A stretch of DNA of 34,922 bases from Geodermatophilus chilensis. Its GTDB lineage: Bacteria > Actinomycetota > Actinomycetes > Mycobacteriales > Geodermatophilaceae. This document shows positions 8,763 through 19,800 of this stretch, piece after piece; positions within the stretch are counted from its first letter, which is position 1, and each line of letters begins with the position of its first letter. The notes beneath the pieces are model-generated. The model was not told the DNA's origin. It worked only from the letters and a program-made list of their open reading frames with translations, and did no database searches. Position numbers and translations under genes: made by a program. The stretch spans positions 1 to 34,922 of the forward strand of contig NZ_NVPT01000034.1 in assembly GCF_002802985.1 (NCBI RefSeq), read 5' to 3'.

Positions 8763-9761
8763 TCAGGCCCTCCGCAGGAGGCCGTGCGGTCGCGGCGTGG
8801 CCGTGAAACGGCGGTCCGCGGGCCCGGGTGAGTGCACCAGGCGCGTGAGTCGCTCCTGGACCCGCGGCCAGCGACTGCCGAGGTCGGCGTCGGCGATCCG
8901 GACGACGCGGATGTCGAGCGCGCGCAGCTCGTCCTCGCGACGCTTCTCGTCCCACAGCACCTGCTCCGGTGTGCGATCCCGCCAGGGATCCCGGTACTTC
9001 ACCTGCCCGTCGAACTCCACCGCGACGGCCGCCTCGTCGAACCAGGCGTCGACCACCGCGACCAACCGGCCGTCCGTGCGGATCTCCACCTGTAGCTCCG
9101 GTCGCGGGAGGCCGGCTCCGACGATGCGCAGCCGGCCGCGGGTCTCCAGTGGTGACTCGGCCCGTCCGTCGGCCAGTTCGACCGCGCGGGCGACCGCCGC
9201 GCCGCCCGGCCACCGATGCACCGCCGTGGCCGCCTCGAGGAGTTCCCGTGCCGACACGCGTCGGGAGAGGAGCGCGGCGTCCATGGCCACGGCCGCGTCC
9301 TCCTCGTCCCACTCCCGGGCGCAGTCGACCAGCGTCCGCGCGACGCCGGTGAGGGGGAGGGGCCCGACCCGGACCACCTCGTCCGGGCTCATCGACGCCC
9401 GCGTGACCCGGTAGCCCTCGCCGCGACGCCACACCGCGGGATCGGTGAGCCGCACCGTGCGCGCCAGGTCGCGGCGCACCGGCAGGCCCCACAGGCGTGC
9501 GGCGGAGACCGAGCTCACCGCCGTGGTCGGGCGCCCGAGAGCGAGCACGACCGCCAGGCACTCCAGTCGGTGGCGACGACCCGCCTCCTCGGCCGCTGCC
9601 AGGTCCGATGCCGTCACGTAGACCCCGCGACGCAGTCGTCGCCAGGTGCCGGAGCGGCACAGGCGCTGGACCTCCGGGTGCCCGTACCCGGCCGTGAGGG
9701 CGTCCGCGGCCGTGAAGAGACCGAGTTGGGCCTCGGCCCGGGAGTGCAGGAGGGGGTGCAT
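8763..9761 (-). CDS. AbiEi-like winged-helix plus DUF559 (Vsr-like fold) protein
   Basis: The product has 332 residues from the ATG at 9761; the frame is open upstream but becomes Arg-rich, unlike protein. Residues ~10-50 form the winged-helix typical of type IV antitoxin AbiEi proteins ([13 protein letters not shown] ... [10 protein letters not shown]). The middle carries the usual [11 protein letters not shown] and [13 protein letters not shown] segments. The C-terminus is DUF559-like ([20 protein letters not shown] ... [18 protein letters not shown]), an endonuclease-fold domain related to Vsr. Such proteins are common in actinobacterial genomes. The cognate AbiEii nucleotidyltransferase toxin is not next to it: the flanks are the Fe-S gene and dnaK. 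It is therefore an orphan; DNA binding is plausible, nuclease activity unproven. Confidence 0.75.
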   Translation of the reverse strand: MHPLLHSRAEAQLGLFTAADALTAGYGHPEVQRLCRSGTWRRLRRGVYVTASDLAAAEEAGRRHRLECLAVVLALGRPTTAVSSVSAARLWGLPVRRDLARTVRLTDPAVWRRGEGYRVTRASMSPDEVVRVGPLPLTGVARTLVDCAREWDEEDAAVAMDAALLSRRVSARELLEAATAVHRWPGGAAVARAVELADGRAESPLETRGRLRIVGAGLPRPELQVEIRTDGRLVAVVDAWFDEAAVAVEFDGQVKYRDPWRDRTPEQVLWDEKRREDELRALDIRVVRIADADLGSRWPRVQERLTRLVHSPGPADRRFTATPRPHGLLRRA

Positions 9762-10100
9762 GCGGGCAGCCTCGGCCCGGCTTGGCGTGCGAGGCGTTCG
9801 TCGGCGCCGGCTGTGGAGACGTCGTCGTCCTGTGGACGGTGGCGCCATCGGCGCTCAGGACGGCCCACCACGCGTCCTGAGCGCGCACGGGCCGTCACAG
9901 GTGGCCGGGGCGGCACGCGGACGGCGGCCAATGGGCCCGATGGCTACGGCGGGGAAGAGACCCCGACACCCGGGAACAGTTCTCGCTGGGGTGCCGTTAG
10001 GGTGGGCAGGAAAGTTGAGTGGACCCCGCGCAAGGCGGACACCGACTCCCCGCACACGGACCAGAACCACCCCGGAACACACGGAAGAGAGGCCAGCTCC
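9762..10100. other. Divergent intergenic region with the dnaK control region
   Basis: This 339-base gap lies between the divergent AbiEi-like gene and dnaK. It holds a possible -10 (TAGGGT, 9998-10003) and the HAIR-type operator at 10014-10034. The left ~230 bases hold nothing I can name. Confidence 0.5.
10014..10034 (+). promoter_or_regulatory. HAIR operator (HspR-binding) upstream of dnaK
   Basis: GTTGAGT-N7-GCGCAAG matches the HspR inverted-repeat consensus CTTGAGT-N7-ACTCAAG: the left arm has one mismatch and the right arm two. It sits 66 bases before the dnaK ATG. TTGAGT can also serve as a -35, so HspR binding would occlude polymerase. The candidate -10 TAGGGT at 9998-10003 lies just upstream; if used, the operator covers its start site. 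Confidence 0.75.
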
Positions 10101-11972
<1,872 letters not shown>

Positions 11973-11989
11973 GGACGACGGGAGTCGAG

Positions 11990-12031
11990 GTGACCTCCGC
12001 CGACCTCGTGACCGGAGCCGGCGGAGGTCAC
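11990..12031 (+). promoter_or_regulatory. Perfect 13-bp hairpin burying the grpE ribosome-binding site
   Basis: GTGACCTCCGCCG at 11990-12002 is the exact complement of CGGCGGAGGTCAC at 12019-12031, with a 16-base loop. The right arm contains the grpE Shine-Dalgarno GGAGG (12023-12027), and the stem ends two bases before the ATG at 12034. All five Shine-Dalgarno bases are paired, and their partner CCTCC is an anti-Shine-Dalgarno sequence. The stem should restrain grpE translation or pause/terminate part of the transcription after dnaK. Confidence 0.7.
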
Positions 12032-12033
12032 CG

Positions 12034-12732
12034 ATGACACAGCCGAGGGAAGAGGAGCCGCGGGTCGTCATTCGCGACAAGCGGCGCATCGACCCGACCA
12101 GCGGCACCGTGCGGGTGCCGGCCGGCGAGCAGCCGGCCGGCCCCCGCCCGGGCGTACACCCAGCAGCAGGGGAGCAGATGAGCGAGCACGAGGCCGCCGC
12201 CGACGGCGGACAGCCGACGGTGGTGGACGACGACCTGTCGCGCCAGCTGGCGGAACGGACCGAGGACCTCCAGCGGGTCACCGCCGAGTACGCGAACTAC
12301 CGGCGGCGGGTGGACCGGGACCGTCAGCTCGTGGTCGACCAGGCCGCCGAGCGGTTCGCAGCAGGGCTGTTCCCGATCGTCGACGACATCGAGCGGGCCC
12401 GGGACCACGGCGACCTGACCGGTGCCTTCAAGGTCGTGGCCGACCGCGTCCTGGGGGTGCTCGACGGCCTGGGCGTCGAGGCCTTCGGCGTGGCCGGCGA
12501 CCCCTTCGACCCGGCGCTGCACGAGGCCGTCATGCACGACACCTCGGCCGAGGTCGACGTCCCGACCGCGACGACGGTGCTGCGGCAGGGCTTCCGCCGC
12601 GGCGACCGCGTGCTGCGGACGGCGATGGTCGCGGTCACCGAGCCGGAGCACCCGGTCGCGGCCGCACCCGCCCAGGGCGCGACCGACGGCGCCACCCCCG
12701 CGCAGCCGGGCGAGGGCCCGGCGGCCGACTGA
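12034..12732 (+). CDS. grpE: Nucleotide exchange factor GrpE
   Basis: The product has 232 residues. GrpE dimers release ADP from DnaK. The first ~60 residues are charged and disordered. A coiled coil follows ([29 protein letters not shown]), then the family core [20 protein letters not shown] and the C-terminal beta domain ([29 protein letters not shown]). An Ala/Pro/Gly tail follows. ATG 12034 is preceded by GGAGG at the right distance, but that site lies inside a perfect hairpin. A second ATG at 12178 ([11 protein letters not shown]), preceded by GGGGAG, could serve as an internal start and would still encode the whole GrpE core. dnaJ starts 19 bases after the stop. Confidence 0.95.
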   Translation: MTQPREEEPRVVIRDKRRIDPTSGTVRVPAGEQPAGPRPGVHPAAGEQMSEHEAAADGGQPTVVDDDLSRQLAERTEDLQRVTAEYANYRRRVDRDRQLVVDQAAERFAAGLFPIVDDIERARDHGDLTGAFKVVADRVLGVLDGLGVEAFGVAGDPFDPALHEAVMHDTSAEVDVPTATTVLRQGFRRGDRVLRTAMVAVTEPEHPVAAAPAQGATDGATPAQPGEGPAAD

Positions 12733-12751
12733 GCCGGAGAGGGGGCGCCCG

Positions 12752-13966
12752 ATGAGCACCCGGGACTTCATCGAGAAGGACTACTACGCCGCTCTGGGCG
12801 TCGCCCAGGACGCCGACGCGGCGGCCGTCAAGAAGGCCTACCGCCAGCTGGCCCGCGACCTGCACCCGGACAAGAACCCGGGCAACGCGGAGGCGGAGGC
12901 CCGGTTCAAGGAGGTCTCCGAGGCCTACGACGTGCTCTCCGACCCCAAGCGGCGGGCCGAGTACGACGAGGCCCGACGGCTGTTCGGGTCCGGCGGCGCG
13001 GGCGCGCGGGCCGGTTTCCCCGGCGGCTTCCCGGGTGGCGCCGGCGGCGGCCAGCCGTTCGACCTCGGCGACCTCTTCGGTGCCTCCGCGGGCGGGCGGT
13101 CCGGCGGTGCGGGCGGGCTCGGTGACCTGTTCGGCGGCCTCTTCGGGAGCGGCGGGGCCGGTGCCGGCTCGGCGCGGGCGCGCAGCCAGGCGGCGTCCGG
13201 CCCGGCCCGCGGCCAGGACGTCGAGACCGAGGCGACCCTCTCGTTCGAGGAGGCCGTCCTCGGGGTGACGGTGCCGCTGCGCATGCAGAGCCCCGGCACC
13301 TGCCCGACCTGCGCCGGCTCCGGCGCCCGCCCGGGCACCAGCCCGCACACCTGCCCGGTGTGCCAGGGCGCCGGGGTGACCAGCCGCAGCCAGGGGGCGT
13401 TCGCCTTCTCCGAGCCGTGCCGCAACTGCCGCGGCTCCGGCCAGGTCGTCGACGACCCCTGCCCGACCTGCGCGGGCAACGGCGTCACCAACCAGACCCG
13501 CACGATCACCGTGCGGATCCCGCCCGGCGTCAAGGACGGGCAGCGCATCCGGCTGGTCGGCAAGGGCGCACCCGGGCGGCGGGGCGGCCCGGCCGGCGAC
13601 CTGTTCGTCGTCGTCCACGTGTCCGAGCACGAGCTGTTCGGCCGCAAGGGCAACGACCTGACGCTGACCGTGCCGATCACCTTCGCCGAGGCCACCCTCG
13701 GGGCGACGCTGACCGTGCCCACGCTGGACGGCAACGTCACGCTCAAGGTGCCCGCGGGGACGGCGAGCGGCCAGACGCTGCGGGTGCGCGGGCGCGGCGT
13801 CCCCGGCAAGGGGCGCGCCGGTGACCTGCTGGTGACAGTGGAGGTGGCGGTGCCCAAGCGGCTCACGCCCGCCGCGGAGGAGGCCGTCAAGGTGCTCGAG
13901 GCCGAGCTCGGCGACCCGCGGCCGCGGATCACCGCCGCGGTGCAGCAGCAGGGCGGTGCCCGGTGA
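12752..13966 (+). CDS. dnaJ: Co-chaperone DnaJ (Hsp40)
   Basis: This 404-residue type I J-protein delivers substrates to DnaK and stimulates its ATPase. Seen: the J-domain (residues ~9-75) with the essential HPD in [10 protein letters not shown], a Gly/Phe-rich segment to ~150, and four zinc-binding CXXCXGXG repeats ([32 protein letters not shown]). Two beta-barrel substrate-binding domains follow, with [19 protein letters not shown] and [12 protein letters not shown]. The start has a purine-rich upstream (GGAGAGGGGG). The extra N-terminal [17 protein letters not shown] is typical of the actinobacterial DnaJ1 encoded with dnaK. Its stop overlaps the hspR start by GTGA. Confidence 0.96.
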   Translation: MSTRDFIEKDYYAALGVAQDADAAAVKKAYRQLARDLHPDKNPGNAEAEARFKEVSEAYDVLSDPKRRAEYDEARRLFGSGGAGARAGFPGGFPGGAGGGQPFDLGDLFGASAGGRSGGAGGLGDLFGGLFGSGGAGAGSARARSQAASGPARGQDVETEATLSFEEAVLGVTVPLRMQSPGTCPTCAGSGARPGTSPHTCPVCQGAGVTSRSQGAFAFSEPCRNCRGSGQVVDDPCPTCAGNGVTNQTRTITVRIPPGVKDGQRIRLVGKGAPGRRGGPAGDLFVVVHVSEHELFGRKGNDLTLTVPITFAEATLGATLTVPTLDGNVTLKVPAGTASGQTLRVRGRGVPGKGRAGDLLVTVEVAVPKRLTPAAEEAVKVLEAELGDPRPRITAAVQQQGGAR

Positions 13967-14421
13967 GTCTGCCCACCGACGGCTCCCGCGAGCAGACCCA
14001 CGCCGGGCGCGCGGTGGCCGAGGACGCGCCGGTCTTCGTCATCTCGGTCGCCGCCGAACTGGCCGGCATGCACGCGCAGACGCTGCGCCAGTACGACCGG
14101 CTGGGCCTGGTCAGCCCCGGCCGGACCCGCGGCGGTGGCCGGCGGTACAGCCCGCGCGACGTCGCGCTGCTCCGCGAGGTGCAGCGGCTCTCCCAGGAGG
14201 ACGGCGTCAACCTGGCCGGCATCAAGCGGATCATCGACCTGGAGTCACAGGTCGCGGCCCTGCAGGAGCGGGTGCAGGAGCTGCTCACCGAGCTCGAGCT
14301 CGCCGAGAGCCGGGCGATGGCGGCCGAGTCCGCCGTCCGCGCGGGCTACGGGCGCGACCTGGTGCCGCTGCGGCCCTCGACCTCGGCGCTGGTGGTCTGG
14401 CGGCCGCGGAACGAGCGGTGA
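13963..14421 (+). CDS. hspR: Heat-shock repressor HspR (MerR family)
   Basis: The product has 152 residues. HspR represses dnaK and clpB operons by binding HAIR sites, with DnaK acting as corepressor in Streptomyces. The MerR-type winged helix is clear ([58 protein letters not shown]), followed by a coiled coil (residues ~88-120). GTG 13963 overlaps the dnaJ stop by four bases (GTGA), indicating translational coupling. The N-terminal ~25 residues before VFVIS are variable. HAIR-type sites upstream of dnaK and clpB in this window are its expected targets, giving autoregulation. Confidence 0.93.
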   Translation: MSLPTDGSREQTHAGRAVAEDAPVFVISVAAELAGMHAQTLRQYDRLGLVSPGRTRGGGRRYSPRDVALLREVQRLSQEDGVNLAGIKRIIDLESQVAALQERVQELLTELELAESRAMAAESAVRAGYGRDLVPLRPSTSALVVWRPRNER

Positions 14422-14885
14422 CGCAGGTGGACGCGCACGAGGCCTACGTACGGGTGGAGCGGGAGATCGGCCTGCTGCTGCGCCGATCCCGCGCCATCTC
14501 CTCCCGGCTGGCCCGGGAGCTGCACCCGGACCTGGACGGCGCCGCCTACGGGCTCCTGGCGCTGCTGCAGGACACCGGGCCGCTGCGGGCCAGCGACCTG
14601 GTCGGCCGGCTGGGACTCGACAAGAGCACGGTCAGCCGCCAGGTCTCGTCGCTGGTCGCGCTGGGCCTGGTCACCCGCGAGGCCGACCCGGCCGACGGCC
14701 GCGCCCAGGTGCTGAGCACCTCCCCGGAGGGGTCGGCCCGGCTGTCCCGCATCCGGGACGCCCGGCGGGCCCGCTGGGAGGCCGACCTCGCGGACTGGCC
14801 CGCGGAGGACGTCGCCACGCTGGGCGAGCTGCTGGCCCGGCTCAACCGGCTCGGTGAGGCGCGCGAGGCCGAGACCGGCCGCTGA
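14418..14885 (+). CDS. MarR-family regulator cotranscribed with the dnaK operon
   Basis: This 155-residue winged-helix protein has dimerisation helices at both ends and the DNA-reading region ASDLVGRLGLDKSTVSRQVS followed by the wing VTREADPADGRAQVLST. GTG 14418 overlaps the hspR stop by four bases (GTGA), so it is the fifth, translationally coupled gene of the heat-shock operon. Its ligand and targets are unknown. It resembles the MarR protein at 23962 in length and in the C-terminal region (both have a DARRARWEADLADW- or [14 protein letters not shown]-like segment), suggesting an expanded subfamily. A bidirectional hairpin follows 26 bases later. Confidence 0.88.
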   Translation: MTQVDAHEAYVRVEREIGLLLRRSRAISSRLARELHPDLDGAAYGLLALLQDTGPLRASDLVGRLGLDKSTVSRQVSSLVALGLVTREADPADGRAQVLSTSPEGSARLSRIRDARRARWEADLADWPAEDVATLGELLARLNRLGEAREAETGR

Positions 14886-14910
14886 CCCGCGGCACGCCCC
14901 GACACGACGG

Positions 14911-14940
14911 CGCCCCCGTACCCGAGCGGGTACGGGGGCG
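14911..14940. terminator. Bidirectional hairpin between dnaK operon and lctP
   Basis: CGCCCCCGTACCC (14911-14923), loop GAGC, and its exact complement (14928-14940) form a 13-bp stem. After one mismatch the pairing continues with 14904-14909 and 14942-14947. It lies between convergent transcripts ending at 14885 and 14979 and should serve both. Confidence 0.8.
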
Positions 14941-14978
14941 ACGTCGTTCGTCAGCCGGTCCGCCGGTCAGCTCCCACC

Positions 14979-16883
14979 TCAGCGGCCGTCGGGCGTCTTC
15001 CCCGGGTCGGGGATCATGTCGGTCCGCTCACGGCCGTCGGCCGGGGCGCCGCCGCGCGTGAGGCCGGCCGAGCCGGGGCCCGCTGCAACGTCGGCCAGCT
15101 CGGAGTTCGGCTTCCCGGACGAACGACGCATGGCCAGGATCAGGCCGACGAGCGCAGCCAGCAGCAGCGCGAGCCACAGCGTGCTGAGGTTCGCGCCGAA
15201 CCCGTAGATGGCCACCAGCGAGAGCCCGCCGGCCATCAGGCAGTAGTAGATCGTCGGCAGGATCGTCTTGCGGATCAGGTCGCCCTCGCGACCGACCAGG
15301 CCGACCGTCGCCGAGGCGGCCACGATGTTGTGCACGGTGATCATGTTGCCGGCCGCCCCACCGACGGCCTGGGTGGCGACGACGGTCTCCGGGACGACGC
15401 CGATCTGCTCGGCGGTGGAGAACTGGAACAGCGAGAACATCAGGTTGCTCACCGTGTTGCTACCGGCCACGAAGGCGCCGAGCGCGCCGATCCACGGGGC
15501 GAACGCGGGCCACGCGTCGCCGGCGAGCGCGGCCGCCCCCTCGGCCAGCGTCAGCGGCATCGACGCCAGCCCGGAGTCGTTGAACTGCTCGCCCGAGTTG
15601 ATGAAGACCCGCACCAGCGGCAGGGCGAACAGGAGGGCGACGGCCGCGCCGGCGAGCTGGCTGCTCGCCACCTTCCAGGACGACGAGATCTGCCGCCCGT
15701 TCATCCAGTGCAGCCCGTAGGTCACCAGGCAGGTGGCGATGAAGACGAAGCCCGGCAGGTAGAGGTACTGCAGCCCCTGGGAGACGCCGGTCACGCCGAG
15801 GATGTCGGTGACGGCGAGCACCCGCCAGCCACTGGTGAGGAACGTGGTGATCGGGTCGATGGTGCGGGTCATCACCAGCAGGACGGCGACGACGACGTAC
15901 GGCGTCCACGCCAGCCAGATGCTCATCCGGCGCTCGGCGACGTCCGCCTCGTCCTCGGGCGAGATGGTCCCCATCCAGTGCCGGGGCCAGTGGGCGCGCG
16001 CCGGGAAGTCCCAGGTCTTCTTCGGCATGAGGAAGCCACGGCTGGACGCGAACATCACGATCGCCAGGCCGATCAGCCCACCGAGCAGCGAGGGGAACTC
16101 CGGGCCGAGGAGCCAGGCGACCAGCACGTAGGGCACCGTCATCGAGAAGGCGGCGAACAGCGCGAACGGAGCGATGGCCAGCCCGTCGGCGAACCGCTTC
16201 CGCTCGCCGAAGAAGCCCGTGAGCATGCAGGCGAGGATCAGCGGGATCAGGGTGCCGATGGTCGCGTGCAGCAGGGAGACCCGCAGGCCGATGACCTCCA
16301 GGTACGCGGGCATGTCGAGCCCGAGCACGGAGAGCCGTTCCTCGACCGGCCCCGCCCCGCTGAGTCCGCCGTTGACACCGACGAGGATCGGCGTGCCGAC
16401 CGCGCCGAAGCTCACCGGGGTGCTCTGGATGATCAGCCCGACCATGACCGCCGCCATCGCCGGGAAGCCCAGGGCCAGCATCAGCGGCGCCACCACCGCA
16501 GCCGGTGTGCCGAACCCGGACGCGCCCTCGATGAAGCTGCCGAACAACCAGCCCACGATGATGGCCTGCACCCGGCGGTCCGGACTGATGCTGGTGAAGC
16601 CTGCCCGGATGGTCGCCATCGCACCGCTCTTGGTCAGCGTCTCGAGCAACAGCAGAGCGCCGAAGACGATGTAGAGCAGGGTGAGGGCGACCAGCAGACC
16701 CTGGATCGCCGACGCGGCGATCGCCGTCGGGGACATGCCCCACACCAGCAGGGCCACCAGGACCACGACGACGAACCCGACCGGCATCGCCCGTTTAGCG
16801 GGCCATCGCAAGCCCGCCAGGAGTACGCCCACCACGAGGATCGGCAGGAGTGCAAGCAGACTCAGGACGGCGAGGTTGTCCAC
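14979..16883 (-). CDS. lctP: LctP-family permease, likely glycolate/L-lactate uptake
   Basis: The 634-residue product has about 13 membrane helices and matches the lactate permease family that includes E. coli LldP and GlcA, both proton symporters accepting L-lactate, D-lactate and glycolate. Family segments seen: [55 protein letters not shown] and [20 protein letters not shown]. The start is GTG 16883 with GAGAGG upstream. A ~45-residue Pro/Gly cytoplasmic tail after the last helix is longer than in E. coli. It is last in the aceB-glcDEF operon, 97 bases after glcF. That context favours glycolate as physiological substrate, though the family alone cannot separate glycolate from lactate. Confidence 0.92.
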   Translation of the reverse strand: MDNLAVLSLLALLPILVVGVLLAGLRWPAKRAMPVGFVVVVLVALLVWGMSPTAIAASAIQGLLVALTLLYIVFGALLLLETLTKSGAMATIRAGFTSISPDRRVQAIIVGWLFGSFIEGASGFGTPAAVVAPLMLALGFPAMAAVMVGLIIQSTPVSFGAVGTPILVGVNGGLSGAGPVEERLSVLGLDMPAYLEVIGLRVSLLHATIGTLIPLILACMLTGFFGERKRFADGLAIAPFALFAAFSMTVPYVLVAWLLGPEFPSLLGGLIGLAIVMFASSRGFLMPKKTWDFPARAHWPRHWMGTISPEDEADVAERRMSIWLAWTPYVVVAVLLVMTRTIDPITTFLTSGWRVLAVTDILGVTGVSQGLQYLYLPGFVFIATCLVTYGLHWMNGRQISSSWKVASSQLAGAAVALLFALPLVRVFINSGEQFNDSGLASMPLTLAEGAAALAGDAWPAFAPWIGALGAFVAGSNTVSNLMFSLFQFSTAEQIGVVPETVVATQAVGGAAGNMITVHNIVAASATVGLVGREGDLIRKTILPTIYYCLMAGGLSLVAIYGFGANLSTLWLALLLAALVGLILAMRRSSGKPNSELADVAAGPGSAGLTRGGAPADGRERTDMIPDPGKTPDGR

Positions 16884-16980
16884 GGTGACGCCTCTCGTTC
16901 GGCTGACTGGGGTGGGGCGGACTGCGCGGTGGGGCCGTACGGGTGTCCCCGCACGCGGTGCACGGATCAGACGGGGGTGG

Positions 16981-18612
16981 TCACCGCGCCGCGGCGGAGG
17001 TCCGGGCCAGGGCGGTGCCGGGGCCGTTGAGCGCCCGCTCGAGCAGGTCCTCGACGGGCACCCCGCGGATCGAGGCGTCCAGCACCTGGACCGTGTGCGC
17101 GACCGGCATCCGCTTCCCCATGCGGGCCAGCGTCGTCGCCACCTGCATCCAGCAGCCGGGGTTGGCGGTGACCATCAGGTCCGCGCCGGTGGCGAGCACG
17201 GCGGCGGCCTTGCGCTCTCCCAGCTCCCGGGCCGGTTCCGGCTGCAGCATGTTGTAGGTGCCGGCGCTGCCGCAGCAGAGCTCCGCCTCGGCGATCGCCT
17301 TGAGCTCGATGCCCGGGATCCCACGCAGCACCTTCCGCGGTTCCTCGCGGATGCCCTGCGCGTGGGCGAGGTGGCAGGCGTCCTGGTAGGCCACCGTCAT
17401 GGGCAGCGGGTGCCGCTCGGCTACCGGTCCGAGCTCGACGATGAACTCGCTGATGTCCCGGGACCTCTCGGCCAGCGCCTCGGCGCGCGCCGCCCACTCC
17501 GGCTCGTCGCGCAGCTGGTGCCCGTACTCCTTGATGTTCGAGCCGCAGCCGGCCGCGTTCACGACGACGTAGTCGACGCCGGCCCGCTCGAAGGTCTCGA
17601 TCGTCCGCTTGGCGAAGTCGAGGGCCTGCTCCTCCCGGCCGCCGTGGCCGGGCAGGGCCCCGCAGCAGCCCTGGCTCCGCGGCACGATGACGTCGCAGCC
17701 CTCGGCGGCCAGGACCCGCACGGTCGCGGCGTTCACGTCCGGGAAGAAGGTGCCCTGTACGCAGCCGGCCAGCAGCCCGACGACCGCCCGCCGCTGGCCC
17801 ACGGCCGGCGTCCGCTCGGGGACGCGCTCCACCGGGCCCAGCTTCGGCGCGAGGGACTCCATCGCCTGCAGCGGTGCCGGCAGCTTGCGCATCAGGCCCG
17901 CGCGGGTCAGCAGGCTGCCGAGCCGACTGGCCTGGTAGGCCCGCAGCGGCCCGCGCAGCGCACGCAGCCGCTTGGGGTAGGGGAACAGGTTGTAGATGAG
18001 GTCGCGGTAGAGCTTCTCCGCCCGTGACCGCGTGTACCGCCGCTCGATCTGCGGGCGGGTGGCCTCGATGAGCTTGTCGTACTGGACGCCGGACGGGCAC
18101 GCGGTGACGCAGGCCATGCAGCCCAGGCACTGGTCGAAGTGCCGCACCATCGACTCGTCGAGCGGCTCGCCCTCCAGCGCCTCCTTCATGAGGTAGATGC
18201 GCCCGCGGGGACTGTCCATCTCCTCGCCCCACAGCACGTACGTGGGGCAGGTCGGCAGGCAGAACCCGCAGTGCACGCAGTCGCCGATGAGCGCCGGGTC
18301 CGGCGGGTGGTGCTCGTCGAACGCCGGCTGCACGACCTGCCGGGTCTGCGGCAGGCCCAGCAGGGTCGGGGTGCCCACGGTGGCGGCCCCGGTGCCGGGC
18401 GGCAGGTCGATGTCCTGGCCGATGTCGAGCGGGCGGCGCGCCCCGACCACCGCGGAGGGGGCCTCGTCGGTCGCCCGGGCGGCCCCGGTGGGCGACCCGG
18501 GCGGCAGGTCGGCCACCGAGTCGCGCACGGGGCCGACGTTCGGGGAGGCTCCCGGGGACCCGGGCGGGGGCGCGTCGCCCTGGCCGTGGCTGCCCGGCGT
18601 GATCTCCGTCAT
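16981..18612 (-). CDS. glcF: Glycolate oxidase Fe-S subunit GlcF with N-terminal extension
   Basis: The product has 543 residues. GlcF carries electrons from the flavin subunits of glycolate oxidase toward the quinone pool. Two ferredoxin motifs are intact: Cys112/115/118/122 ([12 protein letters not shown]) and Cys162/165/168/172 ([12 protein letters not shown]). Two CCG domains follow ([57 protein letters not shown]). The first ~100 residues are Pro/Gly/Ala-rich and absent from canonical GlcF (about 400-430 residues). ATG 18612 abuts the glcE TAG with no gap, so the extension is supported by coupling, although a later start cannot be excluded. Unknown role for the extension. Confidence 0.9.
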   Translation of the reverse strand: MTEITPGSHGQGDAPPPGSPGASPNVGPVRDSVADLPPGSPTGAARATDEAPSAVVGARRPLDIGQDIDLPPGTGAATVGTPTLLGLPQTRQVVQPAFDEHHPPDPALIGDCVHCGFCLPTCPTYVLWGEEMDSPRGRIYLMKEALEGEPLDESMVRHFDQCLGCMACVTACPSGVQYDKLIEATRPQIERRYTRSRAEKLYRDLIYNLFPYPKRLRALRGPLRAYQASRLGSLLTRAGLMRKLPAPLQAMESLAPKLGPVERVPERTPAVGQRRAVVGLLAGCVQGTFFPDVNAATVRVLAAEGCDVIVPRSQGCCGALPGHGGREEQALDFAKRTIETFERAGVDYVVVNAAGCGSNIKEYGHQLRDEPEWAARAEALAERSRDISEFIVELGPVAERHPLPMTVAYQDACHLAHAQGIREEPRKVLRGIPGIELKAIAEAELCCGSAGTYNMLQPEPARELGERKAAAVLATGADLMVTANPGCWMQVATTLARMGKRMPVAHTVQVLDASIRGVPVEDLLERALNGPGTALARTSAAAR

Positions 18613-19800
18613 CTACAACCCTCCGACGAACCGGCCCGGCGACATCCGCCGCTCGGGGTCGAACCTCTCCTTGACCCGCCGCATCAGGTCGAGCGAGTCA
18701 CCGACCGGACCCCAGTGGTCGAGGCGGTCCCGGACGGCGTCGGGCGCGCGCAGGACCACCGCGGTCCCGTCGTGCGGCGCGATCGCGGCGCGCAGCCGGG
18801 GCAGCGCGTCGACCGCCTCGCCGGCGGGGACGGCCGCGTAGGACACGCCGGTGGCGGCGTGCGCGGCCACCGCCGTGCCGGCGGGGAGTGCGCCCAGCGC
18901 CGACGAGAGCGCCGCCGGGGCGTAGGCCAGCCGCAGCAGCACGTCGTCTGCACCGCCGGGCCGCCGGCCGAAGTCCTCCGGCAGGTCCTCGGACTCCTCG
19001 CCGCCGCCGAGCAGGGCGACGGCGGACCGGGCCTGCCCGGCCACCGACTCCGCGATCGACTCGAACAGCACGACCAGCCGTGCGCTGCCGTCGGCGCGCC
19101 CGATGAGCTCCACGGCCGAGGGCGTGAGCGTCGACCGGGCCAGCGCGATCGACAGCGGCCCGGCGGCCGCGGCGTCGGGCAGCTCGAGCGTGACCACCCG
19201 GCGCGCGGGCGGCACCGGGTGCAGCCGCCAGGTGGTGGAGACGACGGCGCCGAGGGTCCCGTGGGCCCCGGTGAACAACTTGCCGAGGTCGTACCCGGCG
19301 ACGTTCTTGACGACCTTGCCGCCGGCGTGCGCCACGGTGCCGTCGGCGAGGACGACGGTGATGCCGATCAGCAGGTCGCGGGTGGTGCCGTACCGCAGCC
19401 GGCGCGGTCCGGACGCGTTGGCGCTCACCACCCCGCCCAGCGTGGCGCCGTCCTCGGGCGGGTCCAGGCCGAGCAGCTGGCCGGCCCGGCCGACCTGCGC
19501 CTGCAGGTCGGCCAGCCGCACCCCCGCCTCGGCCACGACGGTGAGGTCGCCCGCCACGTGCTCGACGACCCGGTCCAGGCCGGTGAGGTCGAGCAGCAGG
19601 TCGCAGGACTCCGGCGCCGCGGCCCAGGTCAGCTTGCTGCGCCCGCCGACCGGCACGACGGTGCGCCCGTCGGCCGCCGCGGCCCGCAGCACCTCGGCGA
19701 CCTGGTCGACCGTGGCCGGCCGGACCACCTCGCGGGGGACGACGCCGCTGACCGCGTCGTCGGGGCCCCCGGCCCGGCGGGTGTCGGTGGCAGCGGTCAT
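18613..19800 (-). CDS. glcE: Glycolate oxidase FAD-binding subunit GlcE
   Basis: The 395-residue PCMH-type FAD protein is shorter than GlcD, as GlcE usually is. Seen: VVRPATVDQVAEVL, VVPVGGRSKLTWAA, the FAD loop DGATLGGVVSANASGPRRLRYG, GGKVVKNVAGYDLGKLFTGA and a C-terminal RVKERFDPERRMSPGRFVGG that matches the family end. ATG 19800 overlaps the glcD TGA by one base (TGATG), and glcF follows immediately, so D, E and F are made in a coupled series, consistent with a stoichiometric complex. Confidence 0.92.
   Translation of the reverse strand: MTAATDTRRAGGPDDAVSGVVPREVVRPATVDQVAEVLRAAAADGRTVVPVGGRSKLTWAAAPESCDLLLDLTGLDRVVEHVAGDLTVVAEAGVRLADLQAQVGRAGQLLGLDPPEDGATLGGVVSANASGPRRLRYGTTRDLLIGITVVLADGTVAHAGGKVVKNVAGYDLGKLFTGAHGTLGAVVSTTWRLHPVPPARRVVTLELPDAAAAGPLSIALARSTLTPSAVELIGRADGSARLVVLFESIAESVAGQARSAVALLGGGEESEDLPEDFGRRPGGADDVLLRLAYAPAALSSALGALPAGTAVAAHAATGVSYAAVPAGEAVDALPRLRAAIAPHDGTAVVLRAPDAVRDRLDHWGPVGDSLDLMRRVKERFDPERRMSPGRFVGGL

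Noticed and set aside
8763-9761. Type IV toxin-antitoxin system
   Set aside because: Only the antitoxin-like half is present; neither neighbour is a nucleotidyltransferase toxin.
9497-10100. Upstream extension of the dnaK frame
   Set aside because: The frame is open, but the sequence is Arg/Pro-rich, crosses the HAIR site and is not Hsp70-like; ATG 10101 gives the family start.
11990-12031. Simple RNA thermometer for grpE
   Set aside because: A 13-bp, mostly G-C perfect stem would not melt at growth temperatures by itself; kept as an expression-limiting structure instead.
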